Shown here: one piece after another, positions 37,741 to 51,350 of the stretch
How the letters are laid out: each line of letters begins with the position of its first letter
Numbering within the stretch: the first letter of the stretch is position 1
DNA from: Cephalopachus bancanus
Taxonomy: Eukaryota > Chordata > Mammalia > Primates > Tarsiidae
Assembly (NCBI GenBank): GCA_027257055.1
Contig: JAPVLO010000323.1
Span: 1,499,001 to 1,563,000, forward strand
DNA length: 64,000 bases
Reading direction: 5' to 3'
Made by a program: the position numbers and the translations under genes
Notes under the pieces: model-generated
Seen by the model: only the letters and a program-made list of their open reading frames with translations
Told to the model about the DNA's origin: nothing
The model's database searches: none

Positions 37741-38179
37741 GTCAATTTCAAGATAGCCTAAAAAAAAAAAAATTCTGGAAGATTTGGAGATAACAAGCAT
37801 AACACTGAGAAATCCCTTCTTTCTCAGACAAGAGCTCCTTTCAGAAAGTTCCCAATGAAGGACAAATATTCCCAAGTGATTTGAGATTAAAAAACAATAC
37901 AGCAGCAATTGGCTTTCTGATAAAAAAACAATAGGCCCCAAAGCTTTTACTTTGAAAGTGGAAAAGTCTGGATGCTCTTATTTCTGTCTGGTCAGGAGAG
38001 ACAGTGGATTTGACAAAACAAACTTTTTTGCAGTAAAGCAGAGAAATATCATACTGTTTTGGAATCTGAGAATGGTTTTCCATTTGGGTATACGTGTCTT
38101 TTAGTGACAATTAAATAAAATGTTAAGAGGAAATATCTAGCAAGAAGTCAAAGGACCTACACTGGGTTAAAGGCATAGT

Positions 38180-38447
38180 CGCCAGGTATGGTGGCTCACT
38201 CCTGTAATTCCAGCACTTCGGGAGGCCGAGGCAAGAGAAATGCCTGAGCTCAGGGGTTTGAGACCAGCCTGGGCAACTTGGCGAGACCTTGTCTCTACAA
38301 TAAATAAAAAAATTAGCTGGGCGCGGTGTCTCGTGCCTATGGTTCCAGTTACTTTGAAATCTTAGTGGAAGAATCACCTGAGCCTAGCAGGTTGGGGCTG
38401 CAATAGCTGTGAGTGTGCCACTGCACTCAAAAAAAAAAAAAAAAAAA
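38180..38447 (+). repeat. Alu, right arm shortened
   Basis: 'cgccaggtatggtggctcac' to 'gccactgcactc' directly joined to poly(A). Flanks share ggcatagtc. Confidence 0.93.
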
Positions 38448-40419
38448 GGGCATAGTCTCCAGGATCTCACTTTGCAGGTCAGCTATGGCAGGAATCATTG
38501 CAGTATCAGACTCATCTGCCCTGCCTTGGGCAACTGTATACATTTAAGACTTTAGATATGTCAAAATAGTCTTCCATTTTATCCACTTGAAAAGTTCAAA
38601 ACATGAATAACAGCTGGATTTAAAAGAGGGACATTCCACGTCATTATCTGTCCCACTCTGGGGTCAAATGGAATCACTTCTATGAGTCACCTAGACTGCC
38701 ACAGGCTGAATTTGCTGATCGTTCATCTGTGTTCTGAGAACACATTTACTAATATTTCTCTTATGCTGTTTTATAGTATATTAAGCTACTGCCTCAAGTT
38801 CCTTGAGGGCTGGGGCAACATCTTTTTAACTAATATCCCAGGGGTCTATTGCATTGTCTCTTTTCAGAGATGAATAAGATGGCAGCTGCCACGTAACACA
38901 CCTATTCATCAGTGGAGTATTAAAACATCTCTGGAAACAACTTAAACAAAAACAGTGTCTACTAGAACTTTTCTCAGAGACAATATTGCGTGTGGTTGAA
39001 AGGAAAGACTGGGAATCTGGTCAGCTGAGATTCTGGAAACTGACATAAGGGACCTAGAGGGGGTCTTTCGCTGCCCTTTTCCTATACAGTGCTTGGTTTC
39101 TCCTCTTGAAAATATTGTGAACAAATATTTAAAGAATAACAGTCTGAAGCAACATTGGATCCTTAGCCTGCCCCTAGCCCAGAGTAATGAGTCATTAGGG
39201 TGTCCCATGTCTCAGTCTTGCCCCTGTCGGCACCACGGATATTCAGTAAATTATTGTTGAGTGAATGAAGGATACCAGGTCAGGTTTTACCATCTAGTTA
39301 GGAACCAAAGGTACAGAGGAGGAGGCCTGGCTCCCGGAAAGACCAGAGACACAACTGGTGCACACACAGTGGGCATGAAAGGGTGGCAAAGCAAATGGCA
39401 GGGAGGGAGCCTCAGGCATTTTCATCACCCCATGGCAGGGCAGAGATTCAGAGGAGAGGTTGTGCTTTCACCCTTCCAAGAGAGAGGAGAAAAAAAATCT
39501 ATATTTGCCAACTTACCCACCAAACTTGACATCTCACAAATCTGAATGGAGAACTGCTGTCAAATTCAGCATGACTGGCTACATTATAATGACTGCAAGT
39601 CATTTTGGATCAGTGATGGACTGCTGGATAAATGCCACATCATTCCAAAGTGACCTTAATATCTTGTCATATTCTGATTTCACAATTATTCTTTTGCACA
39701 AGTTAACCTTAGTATAATGCAGCAGAGATAATGCTGGGACCAACAGAATGATCATGTTGTCACCCAAAGAAGGACATCGCACATACCATTCTGAGGCCAC
39801 TTGTCCTGTTTGTTTTCCCCCAAGACGATGACCTCTGAAGGGCAAGGGCCTTCCTTGTCTCCTGAGAACCTACCATATATTAGGTGCTTCATAGACATTA
39901 TAATTCCATGACCCTGTAAGCTATGATTGAACTGACAATATTGCATATCCTTGGACAGTTTTAGTCTCATAAAACCAACAACTTCTGATAGTGATCACTG
40001 TAAAGAATGATACATGTGCTATAACATACTCTTAGTCCAATGACAACAGTCAAATTGTCATGCATTGCAAATCAGCCTAGTGTTTAGCTCAAACTAATTT
40101 CTGACCGCAAAATATAAAGGTTATTGTTCAGTATTAAATGACCCTTAAGCACAAAATATGTTTAAAATGAACACTACTAACCCACTCATCCCCCCAAAAC
40201 AAGTAGTTGCTCCCTACTTCATGCTTCCTTAGAATTTAGGGAGTACTAATAGTTCTACTATACTTCCACTAAACTGCAGCAGATACCTGGTTTGGTGCCC
40301 TCCTGCTCCAGCCTTTGACCTCTTGAAAGAGTTGGGTGTGTGGGACAGGACCTGACACACAACAGAGTCTCCATAATTACTTCTGAATGGAAAGGAGTGA
40401 TGGGAGATAAGAAGGGGAA

Positions 40420-40565
40420 GGTTAACATCTACTGTGTACTTGGTGAGGTAGGTATTATCATCTCATCTCTAAAGGTGAGAAAGTTGAGGTTTGGAGAAAC
40501 TAAGAAGTTGGCTGGAGCTCATCTGCAAACCCAGCATTCACACCAGCTCCAGTGACTAAGAGCCA
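40420..40565 (-). mobile_element. MIR element
   Basis: 'ctactgtgtacttggtgagg' with 'taggtattatcatctcat' and 'gagaaagttgaggtttggag' is an antisense MIR core. Confidence 0.55.
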
Positions 40566-41104
40566 TCTGCTACACGGCCTCTCCAAAGAGCTACATGAAA
40601 AAAGGAGTTTTATATAGAATGTGACATCTTTTTTTATTTTTCAAAGCTACAATTTGTCTTTTAGAAAAGCTAAAAAAGACAATTTGAAAACGAGTTCTAT
40701 GTTGTTTTCTTATAGCTCATTACTCAATGTTCCATCTAGTGAAACATAATCAGCAAGTGCTTCCTCCATCCTGCCTGCCTATTAGATAATTAAGGTTGAC
40801 ATGACAGAAAGCCAGAGCCAGGGAGCATCCTGCTTGCATAACCTCTTACGGAGAAACATTCCCCACCAATTTAATAACAAGATAAATAACCCAAGTTTAA
40901 TTTGTATTAAAAGGATCATGTTTTGCATGGCTTTTCTTCCCAGCATACCTATTAAGGGGATGTAGTTAAAATAAATTAATGCTATATCACCTATATATGA
41001 CCCTCTTTTTGAGTGACTTAAAAAAGCAGTATAACATGTCTTCAGTGTGTTACTTTGTCAGGCCTAGTTTTCATCCTAAAACTGATGACAATTTGAGAGA
41101 CTTG

Positions 41105-41293
41105 GAAGTGAGGGTGATCGAGTGGCCAACTTTGTCATTTACCATCTGCTTGATCTTGGATAAGCTGAATCACTTTTCTCATCTGCAAAACAGGGATAAT
41201 AATGGTTTCTACCTAACAGAGCTTGCTTTAAGAATTGAAAAAGATAGTTATAAATCAAATGCTTAGCATAGCAACAGGTAAAAGTAAGCACTC
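41105..41293 (+). mobile_element. MIR element
   Basis: 'catttaccatctgcttgatc' with ttgga, 'ctcatctgcaaaacaggga' with 'taataatggtttctacc', then 'agcactca' follow MIR order in plus orientation. Confidence 0.7.
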
Positions 41294-41549
41294 AAAAAGG
41301 TAAATTTATCTGAAAACAATTCTTTATTGGTTGGCTTTAAAGTATGATCCTATAAACAAGAACCAGAGTTGATATTAGGGGAGTTTTATTTTATACCTAA
41401 ATTAGTGATTTTCATACGGATTTTATGATATCACATGACTCGAATTACTAGAAAGCATTGTGAAATATAAACATAACTTTCCTCATTCATTTACTATATG
41501 GTTCATAGAAAAGATAAAGTGAAGCCAAAACAATATACTGTGATACATT

Positions 41550-41839
41550 TTATTTTTTTGAGTTGGAGTCTCACTCTGCCACCCAGACTGGAGTGCAGTG
41601 GCACACTCACGGCCACCCCAGCGTCAACCCACTGGGCTCAGGCGACCCTTCTGCCTCAGCCTTCCAAGTAGCCGGAACTGCAGGCATGTGCTACCATGCC
41701 CACTCAATTTTTTATTTATTGTAGAAATGAGGTCTTGCCAAGTTGCCCGGGCTGGTCTTGAACCCGCGGGTTCAGGCAATCCACTCACCTCGGTCTCCCA
41801 AAGTGCTAGGATTATAGGCTAAGCCACCAAACCTGGCCC
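41550..41839 (-). repeat. Alu
   Basis: 'gagttggagtctcactctgc' to 'gccaccaaacctggcc'. Confidence 0.93.
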
Positions 41840-41954
41840 AACATTTTTTAAAAGTTAAACTGTATAAACAACCTCCACTTTTTGATGCAATGTCTATCAT
41901 TACAGTCAAGATTCCCACTGCAGGTGAATTTAATATGACCAATGATGACTAAGC

Positions 41955-42085
41955 AAAGCATCTTAAAAAAAATTTATAATCATGGCTGTACAACAACTTG
42001 AATGTATTTTACGCCATAGAATTGTACACTTAAATATAGTTAAAAGAGTAAATTTTATGTTATGTATATTTTATCACAAAAAATC
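41955..42085 (+). mobile_element. L1M-like 3' end fragment
   Basis: 'agaattgtacacttaaatat' followed by 'gttatgtatattttatcac' resembles the 3' terminus of older mammalian L1 families. Short and worn. Confidence 0.45.
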
Positions 42086-42602
42086 TACACTCATATAAAA
42101 TAGAAAAAATGTTCTTACTGCTTTAAAATGAATTTAAATGGATTACACAAATTAGTCTCAATGTACCAGAAAACATACTAACACATATTCTAAACATAAT
42201 ATAATTTCAATGTGCCCAATGTGCTTTTTTCATAATTCACAGGTTACTATAATAAATACTAAGTACCTAATTGTCAGTTTTGTTTGTTACCCTGAATTAG
42301 AAGGATTGAGGTGGGAGATAATACGATCTCCCAAATTTGTCCAAAAATGGCTTGGGTCTTCTTTACTAGATGAATACCAATATATGAAGCTGAGACATTT
42401 TTAAACTTTCTGGTGATTATTGAGGTAAGTGCACATATGAGATATTTTTTTTTTTTCTAAAGTAATCATCGAAGCACTCACATGTTGACAAAATTCACTA
42501 ATAATATAATGGATCTGCAAAGTATTTGATCCTCTCGCTAATCTTCTTTTATTAAGAGGTCAATCCACCCAAAGGCATCAATAACAGCCTAATAGGATAG
42601 AT

Positions 42603-42730
42603 GAAGGGGGGAGGGGAAGGGAGGAGGATGGGAAGGGAGGAGAGGTGGGTTGGTGGTAGTGCACAGAGATTGTGTGTGTGCATGTGTGTGGTAGTGCACA
42701 GAGATTGTGTGTGCGTGTGTGTGTGTGAAA
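42603..42730 (+). repeat. G-rich purine tract and duplicated (TG)n
   Basis: GGGA-rich run 42605-42650; then 'agtgcacagagattgtgtgt' occurs twice within 65 bases. Confidence 0.88.
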
Positions 42731-43134
42731 GTGGTTACAAGGGAGCAATCAAAATCTTTGACCATGTGATAGCAGACACACCTACTATGTGCTTACATAA
42801 AATAAACAGCTCAATCAATCAATCCCTGAGAACTTTCATAATAACAAACTCAGTTGTAGGATTTTCTTTTACTTCCTTTATCTCTGGAAATGTGAGGTTA
42901 AAATGCCCACCCAAGGCACCAGTGGATAAAGGTATATCAAATGAGATAGGTACAGCAAAAGCCATAACAAGTAAGTCAATTTAATCTTAGAGAAATAGCT
43001 GTTCTGTCTCTTTACAGAATTACACTGGAGCATGAAGGGAATGTAGTAATGTGATTAGATGGTCAAACGAAGGAAAGTAACCATCACTGAGACATAGGGA
43101 AGGATCATGTCTACAAGGCAGCAAGACCTAACAA

Positions 43135-43265
43135 AAAGAATACCCAACTAGATGTCACGAGACCCAAATTCTACTCCTTACTTTACATCTAACTGACATC
43201 ATGTTGGGCAAGTCATCTCACCTCACTTAAGCTGACTTTTCAAACTATAAGTTAGAACAAATGAT
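43135..43265 (+). mobile_element. MIR fragment
   Basis: 'gagacccaaattctactcct' and 'gttgggcaagtcatctcacc' match the MIR middle in plus orientation. Confidence 0.5.
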
Positions 43266-43525
43266 TGATAGACTCTTCACTTTCAGCATCCCACCACCCC
43301 ATGAGTTGATTAATTTTGGCTGGAGCTGGGAGATACCTAGTCTGAAAAACATTTTGGAGGGGTGAGAAATAGATAGGGCTTTATGAAATGAGAGCACCAG
43401 GAAAAGCAACTGTCTGTTTTCTTAGAGGGTGCACTGGTCTACAACTGGCAACTAATAAATCCGACTCACTGAAGAGAGTGAAAAGTTGGTTACAGCAAGA
43501 AAAAAATGTCATCAAGTCAGACATA

Positions 43526-44076
43526 CAAGGGGAGACCCCCCCAAAACTGAATTATTTTTTGGAGAGCTATCCCTTTATAGTACAGGCTTCTCCTGCTAGG
43601 TGAGTGTTTTCAGGAACCATCGGCTAGTGTTGTTGTGAGAGGCTGTGTTGTGGAAGAAACATCCCAAGTTGTGGCAAACAGGTGACTGGTTCTTCAACTG
43701 TAAGAACACATCTGCCCGTACCATGCTGAATGTTCAGCAGTTTTTGACCCAAACTGGTATGACCTCCATGCCCCACCCTCCCTATTCACTGGGTCTCGTC
43801 CCAGTGATCTTTTTTTGTTTGTTTCCCCAGATGAAAAAAGTCCTGAAAGGGAAAAATTTTGCCAATGTGGAAGAGAAGAAACAAAAAACAGTAGAAGCAC
43901 TAAAAGGCATTACAAGTGATGAGGTCAAAAACTGCTTTGAGTAATGGAAAAAATATCTTAAAAGGTATGTTGCATCAAGTGGAGAGTACCTTGAAGGTGA
44001 CTGAAATTTAAACATGTAAGAATAAATACACAACTTTTTAACAGATAAATCTTGTGTTTTCGGGGGTCCCCCCTAG
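43526..44076 (+). mobile_element. Internally deleted mariner-type DNA transposon, copy 2
   Basis: Flanked by TA on both sides (43524-43525 and 44077-44078). Left end CAAGGGGAGACCCCC, right end reverse-complemented CTAGGGGGGACCCC. At 551 bp it is less than half of a full mariner (about 1.3 kb). It keeps only the transposase C-terminal half and lacks the helix-turn-helix region. Confidence 0.86.
43645..43944 (+). pseudogene. Mariner transposase C-terminal remnant
   Basis: A 99-codon open stretch reads PKLWQTGDWFF, VQQFLTQTGM, PHPPYS and MKKVLKGKNFANVEE, the usual order in the mariner DDD/D transposase. Where an active enzyme has the catalytic Asp of the HDN motif, this copy has a Lys (NCKN). 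The frame then stops within the expected WKK region at the C terminus. Not functional. Confidence 0.8.
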
Positions 44077-44448
44077 TATAATAAAAGTACTGATTTTAAT
44101 TGAAGGAAGAAGAGAACTGGGACTGTGGAAGGGTCCGAATACTAATCTTCCCCTTAAACACTGGGGTTTACTCTTGGGCCTGTAGGTGTTCTCTGCTCAT
44201 ATATATATACTCTGCTTGCGTGACATCTTGACTCTTAAGGTTCCGTCCACCATGTCTGTGCACAGGGTGAGCCCAGTATCCTCACCCTAAGCCTTAGAAT
44301 TATCTCCCCAATATCTTCCAATATACATGAAGATGTATGGAAGCAACTCAAACAGCATGTCCCAAATTGCATCTACTCTTTCTTCTCACACCCAGACACC
44401 AAATCTGCTCCTTGAATCTCAGGTTGATAGCAATATCAAAGACTAAGG

Positions 44449-44797
44449 TACTACACTGTGGATTGAATGTTTATATCCCCTTCAAATTTCATGGTTAGTG
44501 CAACAATATTAAGAGATGGAGCCTTCAGTGGGTGAGGGGCCATAAGCGCTCTGCCCTCACAGATGGAATTTAGTGCCTCATAAAAGGGCTTGAGGGGGAG
44601 AGTGTTCCCCTTCCATGTCTTCTTGCTCTTCTGCTCCTCTGCCATGTGAGGACACAGCATTCAAGGCCGGGAAATCAAACCTGTGGCACCTTGCCCTTGA
44701 CCTTTCCAACCTTCAGAATGGTGAGAAAAGCATTACATTGTTTATAAATTAACCAGCCTCAGGTATTTTGTTACAGCAGCACAAATAGATGAAGGCA
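44449..44797 (+). mobile_element. MST-type MaLR solo LTR
   Basis: Shows in order 'ggattgaatg', 'gctctgccctca', 'aaaagggcttgaggg', 'gccatgtgaggacacagca', 'tttataaatta' and 'caggtattttgttacagcag', the arrangement of MSTA/MSTB LTRs of the ERVL-MaLR group. No internal retroviral sequence lies beside it, so it is a solo LTR. Confidence 0.82.
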
Positions 44798-45689
44798 GGC
44801 ACCTAACCCAGAAACCTTCTTTCCCTCTATTCCCTCAAATCACCCGGTTCTCTTCCTAAACTAGCCTCTTCTGCAATGCTGCTACCACGGCCTCAGATGG
44901 TGCCCACCTCATCTTTGAAATCACCTCCTCTTTCACCCTCTGTAGTCCAGGTCCATACTACAGTTGGGGAGCTCTTTCTAAAATGCATCACCTCCTGTTT
45001 TGTGGTTTTGATATTATAAAGACAAAACAATGTCTCAGGGAGGGGTGGGGAGGCCTAGCAACTGGAAGGGATGAGAAAGAGTGCTTTCCTGCTTTTCCTG
45101 CTGTTTTATTGCTCTTGCTGTTTCCTTCCCAGGAATGCGAAGGATTGGCCTCCAAAGGCAGAGCACATTGGATTATGAATTCTTTGATCTCTTGAGAATT
45201 GCTGGAATAGGACCATAGGCTGCTTCACCATATGGCTCGCCGTGGGCACTCACTTAGCCTCACAAGTTAGGAATGGCCCCTTCTTACTTCATCATGCTGC
45301 CTGTGCCATTTATTCTGTGGTTTGGACCACAGCTATGAGGACAAGATGTTTTTCAAGCCTCTGGCTCTGTTTCTATCTACATGTCACTGATGTCCATGCT
45401 CACAGATAGTAGGCATTTTTACAGAAGTTTTCTTTACTTCCTGGCCAACAGCAGTCATTGCCATGACGGTCAAGTCTGGATATACAGAGAGACTGTTCCA
45501 CTTGTTGGTCTGTAAATGTTCTGGAGCTGCTTCATGTAAGTACAAACTGCCTAATTTTTGTTTACTTATTTTTATATTGCTTGCTCCCCCAAGCCCTAGG
45601 GGCCTTGTTGCTGTACGAGTATAGTCTCACTTTCCTTTCTAACAGCAAGAGTGAGAGACAGGGCCTGGTTTTCCATAGTAGCAATGTGG

Positions 45690-45870
45690 AAAATAAGCAC
45701 TGAACTGAGTCCCAGGTCTGCTTCCACCACCATCTGCGTGGGCTTAAATCACTCACCCAATCCAAGCCTCCATCTGCTCAGCCTTAACATATAGACAATC
45801 ATTCTGGCCTAAGTGTTGATATTAGTGGTAAAGAAATATCATGGAAGCACTTTGAAATCATTAAAGTGGA
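45690..45870 (+). mobile_element. MIR element
   Basis: 'gagtcccaggtctgcttcca' and later 'ggcttaaatcactcacccaa' with tccaagcctccatctgct are worn MIR features. Confidence 0.5.
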
Positions 45871-46689
45871 AAATAAAAGCAAACAGGAACTCATAGAAAG
45901 AAAGCTAATCATCTTGCTGGTAAAGTGATTTGAAAAGAAGATGCTTTTGGCTTTGAGACATTATCTTACGCCAACACAAAACAACCCAGGGAGTGAGCAT
46001 TATTTATACATCATGGTTCCAAGTAAACAAAACAGCAAAATGGTGCAAGGACACAGACATTCTGTACCATTTAGGCTCTACTACAAAGACAAAAGGAGCT
46101 CCTCAAAAAGGCACAGAGGCCCAGGGGTCCAGATTGGGCTATGTGGCCCAAACACAGAGTGTCAGTAATCTCTTTCACTGTGACAAAACAACCACCTGAG
46201 TAGAAAACTCTTCTCCAAATCTCCCTTGCAATAATACATAGATAATGGACCACTTAAGGCCTGTTAATTGGAGATTTGAAAAAAAAAAAAAAACCTGCCC
46301 AGTCTCTGGCTCACTGTGCCAATTAAGTGCAGCCACGCCTAGCTGTCCAACCCAGAGAAGACCTTTCAAAATTCCCCAGTCAGCCAACGCTGCTTATCTG
46401 TTCCAGCTCCTATTTTCCCTGGAAGAAGGTGTGTGAAACGAAGCACTGTTCAAGTGCATTAAGAGAGAAATGGGTCAATTTTAGACAAGCAAGCTCTTAT
46501 GTCACTTATGCTTCAGGTAAAATGTCCATTTTTACCTTGGTGTTAAATCTGGGCCTCATATTGCAACTTGGTTCATGGTCGCTGGTGGATAAAATCATTG
46601 GTTGCTATTTGCTCCTTAGCTGAAGCAGAAAAGCATCTGGTTTACATATTGAGTAAACATATAGTGAGGCGACTTTTCAATACCAAGTG

Positions 46690-47436
46690 GGTGTCCTACA
46701 AGTCAATCTTATTCTGACACTAACCACTCAGAGTAAGCGTCAGATTCCACAGGTTAAAACGCTCAGTTCCACAGACTGCCTGCACTTCAGACACCAGTTG
46801 CAAGTCCCAGGAATCCAAGCTACCTGCACTTCTGTCTGCCTTAACTCCAAATTTGGGGGCTTCTACAACCGCCTCAAGTCTGATAATCCATTAGAATAAC
46901 TCACAGAACTCAGGAAAACACTTTACTTACCATTATCGGTTTATTATCAAGGATACTACTCAGGAGCAGTCAAATGGAAGAGATGCTTAAGACACAGTAT
47001 TTAGGGGGGTACACAACTGTCCTGCTATCCATAGTACTCTGATGAGTTCACCAACCCGGAAGCCCCATGAACGCCAAAGCGTAGGGGTTTTTAGTGAGTT
47101 TCTTTATGTAAGCACCAATGATCAAATCATCGGCCATCAGTGAGTAAAAAATCTCCAGCTCTTCTCCCCTTGCCTCCAGGGAGGGCAGAGGTAGGAGTGA
47201 AAGTTCCAACCCTGGAATAACATGGTTGGTTCTTCTGGTGACCAGTCCCCATCTTGAAGCTATCTAAGAGTTCACAATGAGTTACTTCATTTGGACAAAC
47301 TCAGGAAGGGCTGAAAGGGGCTCTCTATGAATAGCAAAGGATCCTCTTATCAGGAATTTTAAGGATTTGGGGATCTCTGTGTTAAAAACTAGAGGTAAAG
47401 CCCAAATATATATCTCCTGTTATAGCACACATAACA
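46690..47436 (-). mobile_element. MLT2-type ERVL LTR
   Basis: On the minus strand it begins with 'tgctataacaggagatata' and contains 'aagatggggactggtcacca', 'ggaactttcactcctacc' and 'gcttccgggttggtgaactc', the layout of MLT2 LTRs. No coding part is seen. Ends are approximate. Confidence 0.7.
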
Positions 47437-47634
47437 AGAGCTGCAGAAAACAGTCTACTAGGAGGACTAATTCTTATTCCAAATGGCTGCAGTTTGAAAC
47501 AGTGCCAAATAGTTCATTTAGAAGGTCAAGCTCACTTTCAAGGACAAAACAAGTCATTTAAGTCACTAAGGCCCCGAGTCAATGACTTATAAAGTTATTT
47601 CCTAAGGGGTACCTTCCTGACACGATGACAAGTC

Positions 47635-47850
47635 ACTTCACAACATGCTCCTATAGTTCTCTATCTCTTCCTCTCATAACATTTATCACACACCTATGAG
47701 GAATTGTTTGATTAAAGACTTACTTCTCTTCCACTAAACCATAAGCTGTCTGAGGTCTGGTCTACATGTGTCATGCTCATCATTGTAGCCTAGGGCTTAG
47801 CATGCAGAAACTGCTATTGAATATTAATTGAACAGATAAAAGAATCAAAA
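47635..47850 (+). mobile_element. L2 3' end fragment
   Basis: 'ccataagctgtctgaggtct' then 'catcattgtagcctagggct' with tagcatgcag and 'tattgaatattaattgaac' follow the L2 3' end. Confidence 0.55.
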
Positions 47851-49021
47851 TCAGACCTCCTTGCTTGGAGCAAACCACAGCTTCTCATAATCTTTAAACT
47901 AATTCCATGTGACATACAAAGGCTCCTGAATCCTTTAGCAGAGACTAAAGACCCCATTTGAGCCCTATCAGCAAAGAGAAGGATTTAACTCAGCCATGGC
48001 ATTAAGAATAATTTGGGGGCAGCTCTGGGCACTCTGAAGCTATAAAGTAAGATGAGGCTTCTAAAAGAACCAATGAATAATAATAGGAATCAGGTAAAAT
48101 GCCCATATTCCAAGGAGGTAACGGACTATTTCTGCACATCAGGTTGGCTTTGGGCTTCAGAACTCAGAGGGATTCTGTGGCTTCCCCTAGGGTTGGCAAA
48201 AGGGAGAAACCATGCATTCCCTGGGGATTTTAGAGTTTTGATGGCTTTCCAGGAGACAGAAGACACACTCCCCATCTGGATGGGGTGGGGTGGGGCTTTG
48301 TCATAGCTCAGTGACAAATTCAGTTGCATAACACACATAGTCTCCAGTCAGTGACCTAAGTTTCTCCTTTGTACACGGCAGAAGAATCTATGGTTATTTC
48401 CTAGCAACCAAATTTGAAAGGCAAAAAGATTGTGCCAAGAAAACGAATGGTGTGCTTTTGTCCCCCACCTACTTTTTTTTCTCTCACCCACACACAAGAA
48501 ATATTTTCCTATTTATATTTGATAACATCATCTGTTTTTATTGTGGGGAATCTTACCCATTTAAGAAAAGCAATAACTTAATCATTGTTAGTTGAACAGA
48601 AATAGAAACAAAGAGGGCCTTAAGTATCACCAACCTGTGTCATGGCCAGAGATGGGCCACCAAGAAAGGTTGAAAGAGGAATGTTGTATCTCACTTGCAC
48701 CGTGATACTAGGTGGACTCAACAATCATGATCAGGCTTCTGCTGGGTGCAAAGCACTCTCCCAGATGATGAAGGCAATAGAAAGATCTCAGACTCAGACT
48801 TGAACCTCAAAATTATGCCTTGGTGAAAGAAGACACGAATGTAAGAAAGATCAAACAAATGGATTATAACCTTGTGTCTTAAGGCAATATATGCTAAAGG
48901 AACAATAGTCATTGCACAGGAGTTATGAATTGGACCAGGAAAGGCATGTAGGAGTTGTATAGGCTGGTGAGGGCCGAAGGGATAAGGGGCAGGAGAGATA
49001 GGGCATTAATAACAGGGCACA

Positions 49022-49340
49022 GCCAGGCTTGGTGGCTCAGCCTATAATCCCGCGCCTTTGGGAGGCTGAGGTGAGTGGATTGACTGAGCCCACGGGTTCG
49101 AGACCCGCCTAGGCAGCGAGACCTCATCTACAATAAAAAAAAAAAAAAAAAAAAAGATCAGCCAGGCGTGGTAGCACATGCTGTAATTCCGGCTACTTGG
49201 AAGGCTGAGGCGGAAGGATCGCCGGAGCCCAGTAGGTCAAGGCTGTGGTGGCCGGGAGTGGCCACTGCACTCCAGTCTGGGCGACAGAGTGAGACTCCAA
49301 CTCAAAACAAACAAACAAACAAACAAACAAACAAACAAAA
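49022..49340 (+). repeat. Alu, young subfamily, (AAAC)n tail
   Basis: Flanked by aacagggcaca (49011-49021 and 49341-49351), an exact target duplication. The middle poly(A) linker is expanded. Confidence 0.95.
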
Positions 49341-51060
49341 AACAGGGCACATAACATTTTATGGAATAACAGATAAAGAAGGCAGGAGAAAGCCAAGGAG
49401 AATTTAAGGAGTTTGTGAAGGGACAGATGGATGCAATGAAATTTTTGAGACAGAAATGATGGAGATAAGAGTGGGAAGTAGATTTTGATGAAATATTAAA
49501 TAAAGTCTGAAATATCAGGCTAAGCACTTTTCAAGGCCTAACTCAGGCCCAGAAATGCACCTGACAAATTATTGTATCGGGGGTAAAAATATCACTTGTA
49601 GAACTCATAGTTAATTTTTTTTGGAGCAGAGAGGGATATTGATAACAACAGTAGAAAGTCATTGATGGTATCTAAGCATGGGAATAATGGAAAAATACAT
49701 TTTAGGGACATAATATATAACAATATATTAGAGGAATTAATTTGAAAGCATCAGGAAGAATCCATTGCAGATTGTTTGAGATTAAGAGCAGAAAGCCTAA
49801 TTTTATATTAAGGTATATATTTGAGTACCTTGAGAAATAAAACATAAATGGATTTCAAAATTCAAGTTCAAAGTAAAAAAAAAAATCATTACACTTTAAA
49901 AATTAAACTTTCAGATTAGCCAACAATTGAAGAAAGCAATTAGGTTTTGAGGAAACAGGCCTTTCCTGAAAGTCTTAACTGACTTTTTCCAAAGAAAAAT
50001 CCATCTAATTAGTGCTTTTTAGAATAGATGCTACCTGAGCACTTGGATGGAATTAAATGTTTTAGAGTAAAAATACCACTTTTAGAATTAATAGTCAAAT
50101 ATTTTGTACAACACACAAGAATAGTTATTTTAAACACACACAAAAGAGTGCTGGCCATGTTAAATATACTGTAAGCAAACTATCAACTTAAGAAAACACC
50201 AGGCCCTTACTGGAAAATTCATCAAGCATTATGACAGTCACCATGCAATCAAATCTTCATTTAAAATCAAATTACAATTATTCTAATTATGAACCAACAT
50301 TTCATTTGTTGAACAACTGGTACCCAACCCAACAGTTCCGTAGAAGAGATGATTTCATCACAAGACAACTTAATTCATTTGGGTGCAAAGACACCTTTTT
50401 GCTTTTTTAAGCAACTGATTTACCAGTTTAGGTATCAGAAATGCTATTTCTTTAAAAATTACTTTATGAACTAAGTCTAAGTCAAACCAAAATGCTTTCA
50501 TTCATTATGAAACAATATTGTGCACTCATAAACATTTTAAATCTTTCCCAGCAACGGGCTTATGTGGACCAACCAGGAAGTGAAACCAAATATGATCACG
50601 TTGTGAAAGCCGAGTAAAATGAAAGTACACATTTGGAACTGGTTGAAGCACTATTAAAATTTCATTAAAAAACCCATCCCTTGGAAGCATCCATTTAATC
50701 AAGGCAATAATAAGAGGAATTTCAAAAGCATAAGTCTTCATTTTGTTATTTGGCAATTTCCCAATCTCCTATGCAAATGTCCTTTCCTGTAACTAGGCTG
50801 GCTCATCTGAAACATGAACACTCACCCAGCCCAGCCGGTTGAGTGCAGAGAGCCGAGTTAAGCTATCACTTTCATGCTGGTAAATCTACTCTGATACAAA
50901 ACAATTGCAATCTTTCATGACTTAACTTTGCAGAAAATGTATCTTTTGCTTCTTAGGTAACAAGCAAATTCCATTTCTCTTAACTGTTTTGCTTGGGTTT
51001 CTGTCATTCCCTTTATACTGCTGTAAATTAAACTTCCTAAAACTACAAATTGTATTTTAC

Positions 51061-51350
51061 TTTTTTTATTTTTTGAGTTGGAGTCTCACTCTGTCACCCA
51101 GACTGGAGTGCAGTGGCCACTCCCGGCCACCGCAGCCTCGACCTGCTGGGCTCCGGCAATCCTTCCGCCTCAGTCTTCCGAGTAGCCGGAATTACAGGTG
51201 CGCGCTACCATGCCCAGCTAATTTTTTGATTTCATTGTAGAGATGAGGTCTTGCCTGCCCAGGCGGGTCTCGAACCCGTGGGCTCAGGCAATCCACTCAC
51301 CTCAGCCTCCCAAAGGCGCGGGATTACAGGCTGAGCCACCGAGCCCGGCT
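51061..51350 (-). repeat. Alu, young subfamily
   Basis: Flanked by tgtattttacttttt on both sides; ends 'gagccaccgagcccggct'. Confidence 0.95.

Noticed and set aside
42601..42984. 127-codon open frame with Gly/Arg and Cys/Val-rich start
   Set aside because: The start is a purine simple repeat and (TG)n; the rest matches no family I know and lacks any gene context.
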